A stretch of 64,000 nt of DNA. Origin: Desmodus rotundus. Its lineage: Eukaryota > Chordata > Mammalia > Chiroptera > Phyllostomidae. Position numbers and translations under genes: made by a program. Positions 33,208 through 46,460 of this stretch are shown one piece after another. The stretch covers positions 124,001 through 188,000 of the forward strand of contig NW_026527511.1 in NCBI RefSeq assembly GCF_022682495.2, given 5' to 3'. Numbering within the stretch: the first letter of the stretch is position 1; each line of letters begins with the position of its first letter. A model generated the notes under the pieces. That model saw nothing but the letters and a program-made list of their open reading frames with translations, was not told where the DNA came from and did not search any database.

Positions 33208-34634
33208 GAGGAAGGCTTGTGGTGGGGAGCCTGAGTGCGCACGCGCGGCCCAAGTATAGGCCCGAAACCAGCCAGCCGCGGCTCGGAGAAAAGCCATCTC
33301 CTGGGGGCCTCCCCATGTTCCTCCTCTCCTCAAGGAGGACCCCTTTACGGATGGAAGAAAAGGGGGATCTTCGCAGTGGTGGGTTCGGGCCAGAGGGGTC
33401 TGCGGGTTTGCCTGCACGTACGCCAGGTGCTCGCACAACGGGCCCAGGTGTTTGAGCCCCGTGGAGGCAGAGGGCTCCTTATTGCTGGATGATAGTGTTC
33501 TGCAGGGTTAAGGGAGGGCGTGGGCACTCCCAGGGCGACAGAGGGCACCTGGCCTTTAGAGAGTTCCCTGGAAAATTCCCCGCCCAGGCCCCTGGTCCAC
33601 AAGTCTATCCTGCGCACAGTGTCTGTGGGAGGCTGGGAGTGCTTCTGGGCAGTGTTCCCCAGCGGAAATCGCGTGGTCCTCTAGGTGGCAGGGAGGGCTC
33701 CTGTGTCCACGGACAGGTGCCCAGGGACCCGGTGGAACTGCTGTGACCTCTAAAGGGTGGGTCAGGTGAGCCGAGGGAGGTGTGTGCTTGGGCGCCTGAG
33801 TGCGCATGCGCGGCCCACGTATAGGCCCGAAACGAGCCAGCCGCGGCTCGGAGAAAAGCCATCTCCTGGGGGCCTCCCCATGTTCTTCCACTCCTCAAGC
33901 GTGACCCCTTTACGGATGGAAGAAAAGGGGGATCTTCGCAGTGGTGGGTTCGGGCCAGAGGGGTCGGCGGGTTTGCCTCCACGTACGCCAGGTGCCCGCA
34001 CACCGGGCCCAGGTGTTTGTGCCCCGTGGAGGCAGAGGGCTGCTTATTGCTGGATGCAAGTGTCCTGCGGGGTCAAGGAACGGCATGGGCACTGCCCCGG
34101 CCACACAGGGCGCCGGGCCCTTAGAGAGTTCCATGGGAAATCCCCCGCCCATGCCCCCGGTACCCAAGTCTGTCCTTAGCACACTGTCTGTGCGGGGCTG
34201 AAGGTGCTGCTAGGCAGTGTGGCCTGTGGGAAATCGTGCGGTCCTCTGAGTGGCAGGGAGGGCTTCTGTTTCCCCGAACAGGTGCGCAGGGACCCTGTAA
34301 AACTGCTGTGACCTCTCAAGGTGGTCATGTGACCCCTCAAGTGTGGGGCAGCTGACCTCCCAAGGGTGGGTCACGGGACCCCTCAAGGACGGGTCAAGTG
34401 ACCCCAAAAGGGTGGGTCACGAGACTCCTCAAGGGTGGGTCCCGTGACCCCAAAAGGGTTGGTCACGAGACTCCTCAAGGGTGGGTCACGTGACCCCTCA
34501 GGGGTGGGTCATGTGACCCGTCGGGGGTGGGTCACGTGACCCCTCGGGGGTGGGTCACGAGACCCCTCGGGGGTGGATCACGTGACCCCTCGGGGGTGGG
34601 TCAGGAGACACCTCAAGGGTGAGTTCCGTGACCC
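33208..34634 (+). repeat. BC pair: B 33208-33752, C 33773-34317, + minisatellite 34318-34634
   Basis: Counterpart of 20600. C has GCACTGCCCCGG near 34091, otherwise seen only in the A core at 62473. A stereotyped 317-bp block follows, with a private GACCCGTCGGG near 34516. Confidence 0.92.
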
Positions 34635-35565
34635 GAGGAAGGCTTGTGATGGGGAGCCTGAGTGTGCACGCGCGGCCCACGTATAGGCCCGAAACCAGCC
34701 AGCCGCGGCTCGGAGAAAAGCCACCTCCTGGGGGCCTCCCCAGGTTCTTCCAATCCTCGAGCGTGACCCCTTTACGGATGGAAGAAAAGGGGGATCTTCG
34801 CAGTGGTGGGTTCGGGCCAGAGGGGTGGGCGGGTTTGCCTCCACGTACGCCAGGTGCCCGCACACCGGGCCCAGGTGTTTGTGCCCCGTGGAGGCAGAGG
34901 GCTGCTTATTGCTGGATGCAAGTGTCCTGCGGGGTCAAGGAACGGCATGGGCACTCCCCCGGCCACACAGGGCGCCGGGCCCTTAGAGAGTTCCATGGGA
35001 AATCCCCCGCCCATGCCCCCTGTACCCAAGTCTGTCCTTAGCACACTGTCTGTGCAGGGCTGAAGGTGCTGCTAGGCAGTGTGGCCTGTGGGAAATCGTG
35101 CGGTCCTCTGAGTGGCAGGGAGGGCTTCTGTTTCCCCGAACAGGTGCGCAGGGACCCTGTAAAACTGCTGTGACCTCTCAAGGTGGTCATGTGACCCCTC
35201 AAGTGTGGGGCAGCTGACATCCCAAGGGTGGGTCACGGGACCCCTCAAGGGTGGGTCACGAGACCCCTCAAGGACGGGTCACGTGACCCCAAAAGGGTGG
35301 GTCAGGAGACTCCTCAAGGGTGGGTCACGTGACCCCTCAGGGGTGGGTCATGTGACCCCTCGGGGGTGGGTCACGAGACCCCTCAGGGTTGGGTCACGTG
35401 ACCCCTCGGGGGTGGGTCACGTGACCCCTCGGGGATGGGTCACGTGACCCCTCGGGGGTGGGTCACGAGACCCCTCGGGGGTGGGTCACGTGACCCCTCG
35501 GGGGTGGGTCACGAGACCCCTCAGGGGTGGGTCAGGAGACACCTAGAGGGTGAGTCCCGTGACCC
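34635..35565 (+). repeat. A core (type II) 34635-35179 + minisatellite 35180-35565
   Basis: A core with GAGTGTGCACGCG in place of GAGTGCGCACGCG, losing the NRF1 consensus by an independent CpG-site transition. It belongs to the GTGCAGGGC plus GACATCCC haplotype. Confidence 0.92.
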
Positions 35566-37246
35566 GAGGAAGGCTTGTGGTGGGGAGCCTGAGTGGGCAC
35601 GCGCGGCCCAAGTATAGGCCCAAAACCAGCCAGCCGCGGCTCGGAGAAAAGCCATCTCCTGGGGGCCTCCCCATGTTCCTCCTCTCCTCAAGGAGGACCC
35701 CTTTACGGATGGAAGAAAAGGGGGATCTTCGCAGTGGTGGGTTCGGGCCAGAGGGGTCTGCGGGTTTGCCTGCACGTACGCCAGGTGCTCGCACAACGGG
35801 CCCAGGTGTTTGAGCCCCGTGGAGGCAGAGGGCTCCTTATTGCTGGATGATAGTGTTCTGCAGGGTTAAGGGAGGGCGTGGGCACTCCCAGGGCGACAGA
35901 GGGCACCTGGCCTTTAGAGAGTTCCCTGGAAAATTCCCCGCCCAGGCCCCTGGTCCACAAGTCTATCCTGCGCACAGTGTCTGTGGGAGGCTGGGAGTGC
36001 TTCTGGGCAGTGTTCCCCAGCGGAAATCGCGTGGTCCTCTAGGTGGCAGGGAGGGCTCCTGTGTCCACGGACAGGTGCCCAGGGACCCGGTGGAACTGCT
36101 GTGACCTCTAAAGGGTGGGTCAGGTGAGCCGAGGGAGGTGTGTGCTTGGGCGCCTGAGTGCGCATGCGCGGCCCACGTATAGGCCCGAAACGAGCCAGCC
36201 GCGGCTCGGAGAAAAGCCATCTCCTGGGGGCCTCCCCATGTTCTTCCACTCCTCAAGCGTGACCCCTTTACGGATGGAAGAAAAGGGGGATCTTCGCAGT
36301 GGTGGGTTCGGGCCAGAGGGGTCGGCGGGTTTGCCTCCACGTACGCCAGGTGCCCGCACACCGGGCCCAGGTGTTTGTGCCCCGTGGAGGCAGAGGGCTG
36401 CTTATTGCTGGATGCAAGTGTCCTGCGGGGTCAAGGAACGGCATGGGCACTCCCCCGGCCACACAGGGCGCCGGGCCCTTAGAGAGTTCCATGGGAAATC
36501 CCCCGCCCATGCCCCCGGTACCCAAGTCTGTCCTTAGCACACTGTCTGTACGGGGCTGAAGGAGCTGCTAGGCAGTGTGGCCTGTGGGAAATCGTGCGGT
36601 ACTCTGAGTGGCAGGGAGGGCTTCTGTTTCCCCGAACAGGTACGCAGGGACCCTGTAAAACTGCTGTGACCTCTCAAGGTGGTCATGTGACCCCTCAAGT
36701 GTGGGGCAGCTGACCTCCCAAGGGTGGGTCACGGGACCCCTCAAGGGTGGGTCACGAGACCCTTCAAGGACGGGTCACGTGACCCCAAAAGGGTGGGTCA
36801 GGAGACTCCTCAAGGGTGGGTCACGTGACCCCAAAAGGGTGGGTCACGAGACTCCTCAAGGGTGGGTCACGTGACCCCTCAGGGGTGGGTCATGTGACCC
36901 CTCGGGGGTGGGTCACGTGACCCCTCGGGGGTGGGTCACGAGACCCCTCGGGGGTTGGGTCACGTGACCCCTCGGGGATGGGTCACTTGACCCCTTGGGG
37001 GTGGGTCACGAGACCCCTCAGGGGTGGGTCACGAGACCCCTCAGGGGTGGGTCACGTGACCCCTCAGGGTTGGGTCACGTGACCCCTCGGGGGTGGGTCA
37101 TGTGACCCCTCGGGGGTGGGTCACGTGACCCCTCAGGGGTGGGTCACGAGACCCCTCGGGGGTGGGTCACGTGACCCCTCGGGGGTGGGTCACGAGACCC
37201 CTAAGGGGTGGGTCAGGAGACACCTAGAGGGTGAGTCCCGTGACCC
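35566..37246 (+). repeat. BC pair: B* 35566-36110, C 36131-36675, + minisatellite 36676-37246
   Basis: B* with GAGTGGGCACGCG. C has GTGCGGTACTCTG and the AAGGAGCTG tail. The 571-bp block has a TCACTTGACCCCTTGG monomer near 36984 and ends with CCCTAAGGGGTGGG. Confidence 0.92.
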
Positions 37247-38719
37247 GAGGAAGGCTTGTGGTGGGGAGCCTGAGTGCGCACGCGCGGCCCAAGTATAGGC
37301 CCGAAACCAGCCAGCCGCGGCTCGGAGAAAAGCCATCTCCTGGGGGCCTCCCCATGTTCCTCCTCTCCTCAAGGAGGACCCCTTTACGGATGGAAGAAAA
37401 GGGGGATCTTCGCAGTGGTGGGTTCGGGCCAGAGGGGTCTGCGGGTTTGCCTGCACGTACGCCAGGTGCTCGCACAACGGGCCCAGGTGTTTGAGCCCCG
37501 TGGAGGCAGAGGGCTCCTTATTGCTGGATGATAGTGTTCTGCAGGGTTAAGGGAGGGCGTGGGCACTCCCAGGGCGACAGAGGGCACCTGGCCTTTAGAG
37601 AGTTCCCTGGAAAATTCCCCGCCCAGGCCCCTGGTCCACAAGTCTATCCTGCGCACAGTGTCTGTGGGAGGCTGGGAGTGCTTCTGGGCAGTGTTCCCCA
37701 GCGGAAATCGCGTGGTCCTCTAGGTGGCAGGGAGGGCTCCTGTGTCCACGGACAGGTGCCCAGGGACCCGGTGGAACTGCTGTGACCTCTAAAGGGTGGG
37801 TCAGGTGAGCCGAGGGAGGTGTGTGCTTGGGCGCCTGAGTGCGCATGCGCGGCCCACGTATAGGCCCGAAACGAGCCAGCCGCGGCTCGGAGAAAAGCCA
37901 TCTCCTGGGGGCCTCCCCATGTTCTTCCACTCCTCAAGCGTGACCCCTTTACGGATGGAAGAAAAGGGGGATCTTCGCAGTGGTGGGTTCGGGCCAGAGG
38001 GGTGGGCGGGTTTGCCTCCACGTACGCCAGGTGCCCGCACACCGGGCCCAGGTGTTTGTGCCCCGTGGAGGCAGAGGGCTGCTTATTGCTGGATGCAAGT
38101 GTCCTGCGGGGTCAAGGAACGGCATGGGCACTCCCCCGGCCACACAGGGCGCCGGGCCCTTAGAGAGTTCCATGGGAAATCCCCCGCCCATGCCCCCGGT
38201 ACCCAAGTCTGTCCTTAGCACACTGTCTGTGCGGGGCTGAAGGTGCTGCTAGGCAGTGTGGCCTGTGGGAAATCGTGCGGTCCTCTGAGTGGCAGGGAGG
38301 GCTTCTGTTTCCCCGAACAGGTGCGCAGGGACCCTGTAAAACTGCTGTGACCTCTCAAGGTGGTCATGTGACCCCTCAAGTGTGGGGCAGCTGACCTCCC
38401 AAGGGTGGGTCACGGGACCCCTCAAGGACGGGTCACGTGACCCCAAAAGGGTGGGTCAGGAGACCCCTCAAGGGTGGGTCACGTGACCCCAAAAGGGTGG
38501 GTCACGTGACCCCTCAGGGGTGGGTCACGTGACCCCTCAGGGTTGGGTCACGTGACCCCTCGGGGGTGGGTCATGTGACCCCTCGGGGGTGGGTCACGTG
38601 ACCCCTCAGGGGTGGGTCACGAGACCCCTCGGGGGTGGGTCACGTGACCCCTCGGGGGTGGGTCACGAGACCCCTCAGGGGTGGGTCAGGAGACACCTAG
38701 AGGGTGAGTCCCGTGACCC
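37247..38719 (+). repeat. BC pair: B 37247-37791, C 37812-38356, + minisatellite 38357-38719
   Basis: Counterpart of 24617 at an offset of 12,630 bp, including GGGTGGGCGGG in C and a 363-bp block. Confidence 0.92.
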
Positions 38720-39581
38720 GAGGAAGGCTTGTTGTGGGGAGCCTGAGTGCGCACGCGCGGCCCAAGTATAGGCCCGAAACCAGCCAGCTGCGGCTCGGAG
38801 AAAAGCCATCTCCTGGGGGCCTCCCCATGTTCCTCCTCTCCTCAAGGAGGACCCCTTTACGGATGGAAGAAAAGGGGGATCTTCGCAGTGGTGGGTTCGG
38901 GCCAGAGGGGTCGGCGGGTTTGCCTCCACGTATGCCAGGTGCCCGCACACCGGGCCCAGGTGTTTGTGCCCCGTGGAGGCAGAGGGCTGCTTATTGCTGG
39001 ATGCAAGTGTCCTGCGGGGTCAAGGAACGGCATGGGCACTCCCCCGGCCACACAGGGCGCCGGGCCCTTAGAGAGTTCCATGGGAAATCCCCCGCCCATG
39101 CCCCCGGTACCCAAGTCTGTCCTTAGCACACTGTCTGTGCGGGGCTGAAGGTGCTGCTAGGCAGTGTGGCCTGTGGGAAATCGTGCGGTCCTCTGAGTGG
39201 CAGGGAGGGCTTCTGTTTCCCCGAACAGGTGCGCAGGGACCCTGTAAAACTGCTGTGACCTCTCAAGGTGGTCATGTGACCCCTCAAGTGTGGGGCAGCT
39301 GACCTCCCAAGGGTGGGTCACGGGACCCCTCAAGGACGGGTCAAGTGACCCCAAAAGGGTGGGTCACGAGACTCCTCAAGGGTGGGTCCCGTGACCCCAA
39401 AAGGGTTGGTCACGAGACTCCTCAAGGGTGGGTCACGTGACCCCTCAGGGGTGGGTCATGTGACCCCTCGGGGGTGGGTCACGTGACCCCTCAGGGGTGG
39501 GTCACGAGACCCCTCGGGGGTGGATCACGTGACCCCTCGGGGGTGGGTCAGGAGACACCTCAAGGGTGAGTTCCGTGACCC
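38720..39581 (+). repeat. B/C recombinant core 38720-39264 + minisatellite 39265-39581
   Basis: 5' half is B (GTTGTGGGG, AGCCAGCTGCGG, CATGTTCCTCCTCTCC) and 3' half is C (GGGTCGGCGGG, CACGTATGCC, GATGCAAGTG). The crossover lies in the identical B/C stretch from about 38850 to 38912. The flanking offset to copy 1 changes by exactly 565 bp, the B-to-C period. Confidence 0.93.
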
Positions 39582-40511
39582 GAGGAAGGCTTGTGATGGG
39601 GAGCCTGAGTGCGCACGCGCGGCCCACGTATAGGCCCGAAACCAGCCAGCCGCGGCTCGGAGAAAAGCCACCTCCTGGGGGCCTCCCCAGGTTGTTCCAA
39701 TCCTCGAGCGTGACCCCTTTACGGATGGAAGAAAAGGGGGATCTTCGCAGTGGTGGGTTCGGGCCAGAGGGGTGGGCGGGTTTGCCTCCACGTACGCCAG
39801 GTGCCCGCACACCGGGCCCAGGTGTTTGTGCCCCGTGGAGGCAGAGGGCTGCTTATTGCTGGATGCAAGTGTCCTGCGGGGTCAAGGAACGGCATGGGCA
39901 CTCCCCCGGCCACACAGGGCGCCGGGCCCTTAGAGAGTTCCATGGGAAATCCCCCGCCCATGCCCCCTGTACCCAAGTCTGTCCTTAGCACACTGTCTGT
40001 GCAGGGCTGAAGGTGCTGCTAGGCAGTGTGGCCTGTGGGAAATCGTGCGGTCCTCTGAGTGGCAGGGAGGGCTTCTGTTTCCCCGAACAGGTGCGCAGGG
40101 ACCCTGTAAAACTGCTGTGACCTCTCAAGGTGGTCATGTGACCCCTCAAGTGTGGGGCAGCTGACATCCCAAGGGTGGGTCACGGGACCCCTCAAGGGTG
40201 GGTCACGAGACCCCTCAAGGACGGGTCACGTGACCCCAAAAGTGTGGGTCAGGAGACTCCTCAAGGGTGGGTCACGTGACCCCTCAGGGGTGGGTCATGT
40301 GACCCCTCGGGGGTGGGTCACGAGACCCCTCAGGGTTGGGTCACGTGACCCCTCGGGGGTGGGTCACGTGACCCCTCGGGGATGGGTCACGTGACCCCTC
40401 GGGGGTGGGTCACGAGACCCCTCGGGGGTGGGTCACGTGACCCCTCGGGGGTGGGTCACGAGACCCCTCAGGGTGGGTCAGGAGACACCTAGAGGGTGAG
40501 TCCCGTGACCC
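39582..40511 (+). repeat. A core (type II) 39582-40126 + minisatellite 40127-40511
   Basis: A core of the GTGCAGGGC plus GACATCCC haplotype with a private CCAGGTTGTTCC near 39693. The 385-bp block ends with a 22-bp monomer. Confidence 0.92.
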
Positions 40512-42214
40512 GAGGAAGGCTTGTGGTGGGGAGCCTGAGTGGGCACGCGCGGCCCAAGTATAGGCCCAAAACCAGCCAGCCGCGGCTCGGAGAAAAGCCA
40601 TCTCCTGGGGGCCTCCCCATGTTCCTCCTCTCCTCAAGGAGGACCCCTTTACGGATGGAAGAAAAGGGGGATCTTCGCAGTGGTGGGTTCGGGCCAGAGG
40701 GGTCTGCGGGTTTGCCTGCACGTACGCCAGGTGCTCGCACAACGGGCCCAGGTGTTTGAGCCCCGTGGAGGCAGAGGGCTCCTTATTGCTGGATGATAGT
40801 GTTCTGCAGGGTTAAGGGAGGGCGTGGGCACTCCCAGGGCGACAGAGGGCACCTGGCCTTTAGAGAGTTCCCTGGAAAATTCCCCGCCCAGGCCCCTGGT
40901 CCACAAGTCTATCCTGCGCACAGTGTCTGTGGGAGGCTGGGAGTGCTTCTGGGCAGTGTTCCCCAGCGGAAATCGCGTGGTCCTCTAGGTGGCAGGGAGG
41001 GCTCCTGTGTCCACGGACAGGTGCCCAGGGACCCGGTGGAACTGCTGTGACCTCTAAAGGGTGGGTCAGGTGAGCCGAGGGAGGTGTGTGCTTGGGCGCC
41101 TGAGTGCGCATGCGCGGCCCACGTATAGGCCCGAAACGAGCCAGCCGCGGCTCGGAGAAAAGCCATCTCCTGGGGGCCTCCCCATGTTCTTCCACTCCTC
41201 AAGCGTGACCCCTTTACGGATGGAAGAAAAGGGGGATCTTCGCAGTGGTGGGTTCGGGCCAGAGGGGTCGGCGGGTTTGCCTCCACGTACGCCAGGTGCC
41301 CGCACACCGGGCCCAGGTGTTTGTGCCCCGTGGAGGCAGAGGGCTGCTTATTGCTGGATGCAAGTGTCCTGCGGGGTCAAGGAACGGCATGGGCACTCCC
41401 CCGGCCACACAGGGCGCCGGGCCCTTAGAGAGTTCCATGGGAAATCCCCCGCCCATGCCCCCGGTACCCAAGTCTGTCCTTAGCACACTGTCTGTACGGG
41501 GCTGAAGGAGCTGCTAGGCAGTGTGGCCTGTGGGAAATCGTGCGGTCCTCTGAGTGGCAGGGAGGGCTTCTGTTTCCCCGAACAGGTACGCAGGGACCCT
41601 GTAAAACTGCTGTGACCTCTCAAGGTGGTCATGTGACCCCTCAAGTGTGGGGCAGCTGACCTCCCAAGGGTGGGTCACGGGACCCCTCAAGGGTGGGTCA
41701 CGAGACCCTTCAAGGACGGGTCACGTGACCCCAAAAGGGTGGGTCAGGAGACTCCTCAAGGGTGGGTCACGTGACCCCAAAAGGGTGGGTCACGAGACTC
41801 CTCAAGGGTGGGTCACGTGACCCCTCAGGGGTGGGTCACGTGACCCCTCGGGGGTGGGTCACGAGACCCCTCAGGGTTGGGTCACGTGACCCCTCGGGGA
41901 TGGGTCACGTGACCCCTCGGGGGTGGGTCACGAGACCCCTCGGGGGTGGGTCACGTGACCCCTCGGAGGTGGGTCAGGAGACCCCTCAGGGGTGGGTCAC
42001 GAGACCCCTCAGGGGTGGGTCACGTGACCCCTCAGGGTTGGGTCACGTGACCCCTCGGGGGTGGGTCATGTGACCCCTCGGGGGTGGGTCACGTGACCCC
42101 TCAGGTGTGGGTGACGAGACCCCTCGGGGGTGGGTCACGTGACCCCTCGGGGGTGGGTCACGAGACCCCTCAGGGGTGGGTCAGGAGACACCTAGAGGGT
42201 GAGTCCCGTGACCC
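40512..42214 (+). repeat. BC pair: B* 40512-41056, C 41077-41621, + minisatellite 41622-42214
   Basis: B* with a broken NRF1 motif. C has the GTACGGGG and GGTACGC tail. The 593-bp block has a private CTCGGAGGTGGGTCAGGAG segment near 41965. Confidence 0.92.
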
Positions 42215-43848
42215 GAGGAAGGCTTGTGGTGGGGAGCCTGAGTGCGCACGCGCGGCCCAAGTATAGGCCCGAAACCAGCCAGCCGCGGCTCGGAGAAAAG
42301 CCATCTCCTGGGGGCCTCCCCATGTTCCTCCTCTCCTCAAGGAGGACCCCTTTACGGATGGAAGAAAAGGGGGATCTTCGCAGTGGTGGGTTCGGGCCAG
42401 AGGGGTCTGCGGGTTTGCCTGCACGTACGCCAGGTGCTCGCACAACGGGCCCAGGTGTTTGAGCCCCGTGGATGCAGAGGGCTCCTTATTGCTGGATGAT
42501 AGTGTTCTGCAGGGTTAAGGGAGGGCGTGGGCACTCCCAGGGCGACAGAGGGCACCTGGCCTTTAGAGAGTTCCCTGGAAAATTCCCCGCCCAGGCCCCT
42601 GGTCCACAACTCTATCCTGCGCACAGTGTCTGTGGGAGGCTGGGAGTGCTTCTGGGCAGTGTTCCCCAGCGGAAATCGCGTGGTCCTCTAGGTGGCAGGG
42701 AGGGCTCCTGTGTCCACGGACAGGTGCCCAGGGACCCGGTGGAACTGCTGTGACCTCTAAAGGGTGGGTCAGGTGAGCCGAGGGAGGTGTGTGCTTGGGC
42801 GCCTGAGTGCGCATGCGCGGCCCACGTATAGGCCCGAAACGAGCCAGCCGCGGCTCGGAGAAAAGCCATCTCCTGGGGGCCTCCCCATGTTCTTCCACTC
42901 CTCAAGCGTGACCCCTTTACGGATGGAAGAAAAGGGGGATCTTCGCAGTGGTGGGTTCGGGCCAGAGGGGTCGGCGGGTTTGCCTCCACGTACGCCAGGT
43001 GCCCGCACACCGGGCCCAGGTGTTTGTGCCCCGTGGAGGCAGAGGGCTGCTTATTGCTGGATGCAAGTGTCCTGCGGGGTCAAGGAACGGCATGGGCACT
43101 CCCCCGGCCACACAGGGCGCCGGGCCCTTAGAGAGTTCCATGGGAAATCCCCCGCCCATGCCCCCGGTACCCAAGTCTGTCCTTAGCACACTGTCTGTAC
43201 GGGGCTGAAGGAGCTGCTAGGCAGTGTGGCCTGTGGGAAATCGTGCGGTCCTCTGAGTGGCAGGGAGGGCTTCTGTTTCCCCGAACAGGTACGCAGGGAC
43301 CCTGTAAAACTGCTGTGACCTCTCAAGGTGGTCATGTGACCCCTCAAGTGTGGGGCAGCTGACCTCCCAAGGGTGGGTCACGGGACCCCTCAAGGGTGGG
43401 TCACGAGACCCTTCAAGGACGGGTCACGTGACCCCAAAAGGGTGGGTCAGGAGACTCCTCAAGGGTGGGTCACGTGACCCCAAAAGGGTGGGTCACGAGA
43501 CTCCTCAAGGGTGGGTCACGTGACCCCTCAGGGGTGGGTCATGTGACCCCTCGGGGGTGGGTCACGAGACCCCTCAGGGTTGGGTCACGTGACCCCTCGG
43601 GGATGGGTCACGTGACCCCTCGGGGGTGGGTCACGAGACCCCTCGGGGGTGGGTCACGAGACCCCTCAGGGGTGGGTCACGTGACCCCTCAGGGTTGGGT
43701 CACGTGACCCCTCGGGGGTGGGTCATGTGACCCCTCGGGGGTGGGTCACGTGACCCCTCAGGTGTGGGTGACGAGACCCCTCGGGGGTGGGTCACGTGAC
43801 CCCTCGGGGGTGGGTCAGGAGACACCTAGAGGGTGAGTCCCGTGACCC
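42215..43848 (+). repeat. BC pair: B 42215-42759, C 42780-43324, + minisatellite 43325-43848
   Basis: B has GTGGATGCAGAGG near 42471 and CCACAACTCTATCC near 42607, both private. The C and its 524-bp block align with 15494-16562 at 27,286 bp. Confidence 0.92.
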
Positions 43849-45322
43849 GAGGAAGGCTTGTGGTGGGGAGCCTGAGTGCGCACAGCGCGGCCCAAGTATA
43901 GGCCCGAAACCAGCCAGCCGCGGCTCGGAGAAAAGCCATCTCCTGGGGGCCTCCCCATGTTCCTCCTCTCCTCAAGGAGGACCCCTTTACGGATGGAAGA
44001 AAAGGGGGATCTTCGCAGTGGTGGGTTCGGGCCAGAGGGGTCTGCGGGTTTGCCTGCACGTACGCCAGGTGCTCGCACAACGGGCCCAGGTGTTTGAGCC
44101 CCGTGGAGGCAGAGGGCTCCTTATTGCTGGATGATAGTGTTCTGCAGGGTTAAGGGAGGGCGTGGGCACTCCCAGGGCGACAGAGGGCACCTGGCCTTTA
44201 GAGAGTTCCCTGGAAAATTCCCCGCCCAGGCCCCTGGTCCACAAGTCTATCCTGCGCACAGTGTCTGTGGGAGGCTGGGAGTGCTTCTGGGCAGTGTTCC
44301 CCAGCGGAAATCGCGTGGTCCTCTAGGTGGCAGGGAGGGCTCCTGTGTCCACGGACAGGTGCCCAGGGACCCGGTGGAACTGCTGTGACCTCTAAAGGGT
44401 GGGTCAGGTGAGCCGAGGGAGGTGTGTGCTTGGGCGCCTGAGTGCGCATGCGCGGCCCACGTATAGGCCCGAAACGAGCCAGCCGCGGCTCGGAGAAAAG
44501 CCATCTCCTGGGGGCCTCCCCATGTTCTTCCACTCCTCAAGCGTGACCCCTTTACGGATGGAAGAAAAGGGGGATCTTCGCAGTGGTGGGTTCGGGCCAG
44601 AGGGGTCGGCGGGTTTGCCTCCACGTACGCCAGGTGCCCGCACACCGGGCCCAGGTGTTTGTGCCCCGTGGAGGCAGAGGGCTGCTTATTGCTGGATGCA
44701 AGTGTCCTGCGGGGTCAAGGAACGGCATGGGCACTCCCCCGGCCACACAGGGCGCCGGGCCCTTAGAGAGTTCCATGGGAAATCCCCCGCCCATGCCCCC
44801 GGTACCCAAGTCTGTCCTTAGCACACTGTCTGTGCGGGGCTGAAGGTGCTGCTAGGCAGTGTGGCCTGTGGGAAATCGTGCGGTCCTCTGAGTGGCAGGG
44901 AGGGCTTCTGTTTCCCCGAACAGGTGCGCAGGGACCCTGTAAAACTGCTGTGACCTCTCAAGGTGGTCATGTGACCCCTCAAGTGTGGGGCAGCTGACCT
45001 CCCAAGGGTGGGTCACGGGACCCCTCAAGGACGGGTCAAGTGACCCCAAAAGGGTGGGTCACGAGACTCCTCAAGGGTGGGTCCCGTGACCCCAAAAGGG
45101 TTGGTCACGAGACTCCTCAAGGGTGGGTCACGTGACCCCTCAGGGGTGGGTGACGTGACCCCTCAGGGTTGGGTCACGTGACCCCTCGGGGGTGGGTCAT
45201 GTGACCCCTCGGGGGTGGGTCACGTGACGCCTCAGGGGTGGGTCACGAGACCCCTCGGGGGTGGATCACGTGACCCCTCGGGGGTGGGTCAGGAGACACC
45301 TCAAGGGTGAGTTCCGTGACCC
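43849..45322 (+). repeat. BC pair: B 43849-44394, C 44415-44959, + chimeric minisatellite 44960-45322
   Basis: B is 546 bp: one extra A at 43884 gives GCGCACAGCGCGG and breaks the NRF1 motif. The 363-bp block begins as the pre-A class (GGTCAAGTGACC, GGTCCCGTGACC), passes through GGTGACGTGACC, otherwise seen only in blocks after the super-repeat marker pair, and ends with GGATCACGTG. Confidence 0.91.
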
Positions 45323-46460
45323 GAGGAAGGCTTGTGATGGGGAGCCTGAGTGCGCACGCGCGGCCCACGTATAGGCCCGAAACCAGCCAGCCGCGGCTCG
45401 GAGAAAAGCCACCTCCTGGGGGCCTCCCCAGGTTCTTCCAATCCTCGAGCGTGACCCCTTTACGGATGGAAGAAAAGGGGGATCTTCGCAGTGGTGGGTT
45501 CGGGCCAGAGGGGTGGGCGGGTTAGCCTCCACGTACGCCAGGTGCCCGCACACCGGGCCCAGGTGTTTGTGCCCCGTGGAGGCAGAGGGCTGCTTATTGC
45601 TGGATGCAAGTGTCCTGCGGGGTCAAGGAACGGCATGGGCACTCCCCCGGCCACACAGGGCGCCGGGCCCTTAGAGAGTTCCATGGGAAATCCCCCGCCC
45701 ATGCCCCCGGTACCCAAGTCTGTCCTTAGCACACTGTCTGTACGGGGCTGAAGGAGCTGCTAGGCAGTGTGGCCTGTGGGAAATCGTGCGGTCCTCTGAG
45801 TGGCAGGGAGGGCTTCTGTTTCCCCGAACAGGTACGCAGGGACCCTGTAAAACTGCTGTGACCTCTCAAGGTGGTCATGTGACCCCTCAAGTGTGGGGCA
45901 GCTGACCTCCCAAGGGTGGGTCACGGGACCCCTCTAGGGTGGGTCACGAGACCCTTCAAGGACGGGTCACGTGACCCCAAAAGGGTGGGTCAGGAGACTC
46001 CTCAAGGGTGGGTCACGTGACCCCAAAAGGGTGGGTCACGAGACTCCTCAAGGGTGGGTCACGTGACCCCTCAGGGGTGGGTCATGTGACCCCTCGGGGG
46101 TGGGTCACGAGACCCCTCAGGGTTGGGTCACGTGACCCCTCGGGGATGGGTCACGTGACCCCTCGGGGGTGGGTCACGAGACCCCTCGGGGGTGGGTCAC
46201 GTGACCCCTCGGGGGTGGGTCACGAGACCCCTCAGGGGTGGGTCACGAGACCCCTCAGGGGTGGGTCACGTGACCCCTCAGGGTTGGGTCACGTGACCCC
46301 TCGGGGGTGGGTCATGTGACCCCTCGGGGGTGGGTCACGTGACCCCTCAGGTGTGGGTGACGAGACCCCTCGGGGGTGGGTCACGTGACCCCTCGGGGGT
46401 GGGTCACGAGACCCCTCAGGGGTGGGTCAGGAGACACCTAGAGGGTGAGTCCCGTGACCC
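45323..46460 (+). repeat. A core (type II) 45323-45867 + minisatellite 45868-46460
   Basis: Partner of the 17990 core: GGGTTAGCC at 45524, a GTACGGGG tail, and the CCCTCTAGGG monomer in a 593-bp block are all shared at an offset of 27,333 bp. Confidence 0.92.

Larger units (their letters stand above)
31759..46460 (+). repeat. Super-repeat copy 2 (14,702 bp)
   Basis: Order: BC, BC, A, B*C, BC, recombinant, A, B*C, BC, BC, A. It aligns to copy 1 at offsets of 12,631, then 12,608, 12,607, 12,630, 12,065 and 12,066 bp. Most steps are multiples of 23 bp within 1 bp (minisatellite gain or loss), and one step is 565 bp (fusion of B and C at 38720). Confidence 0.88.
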
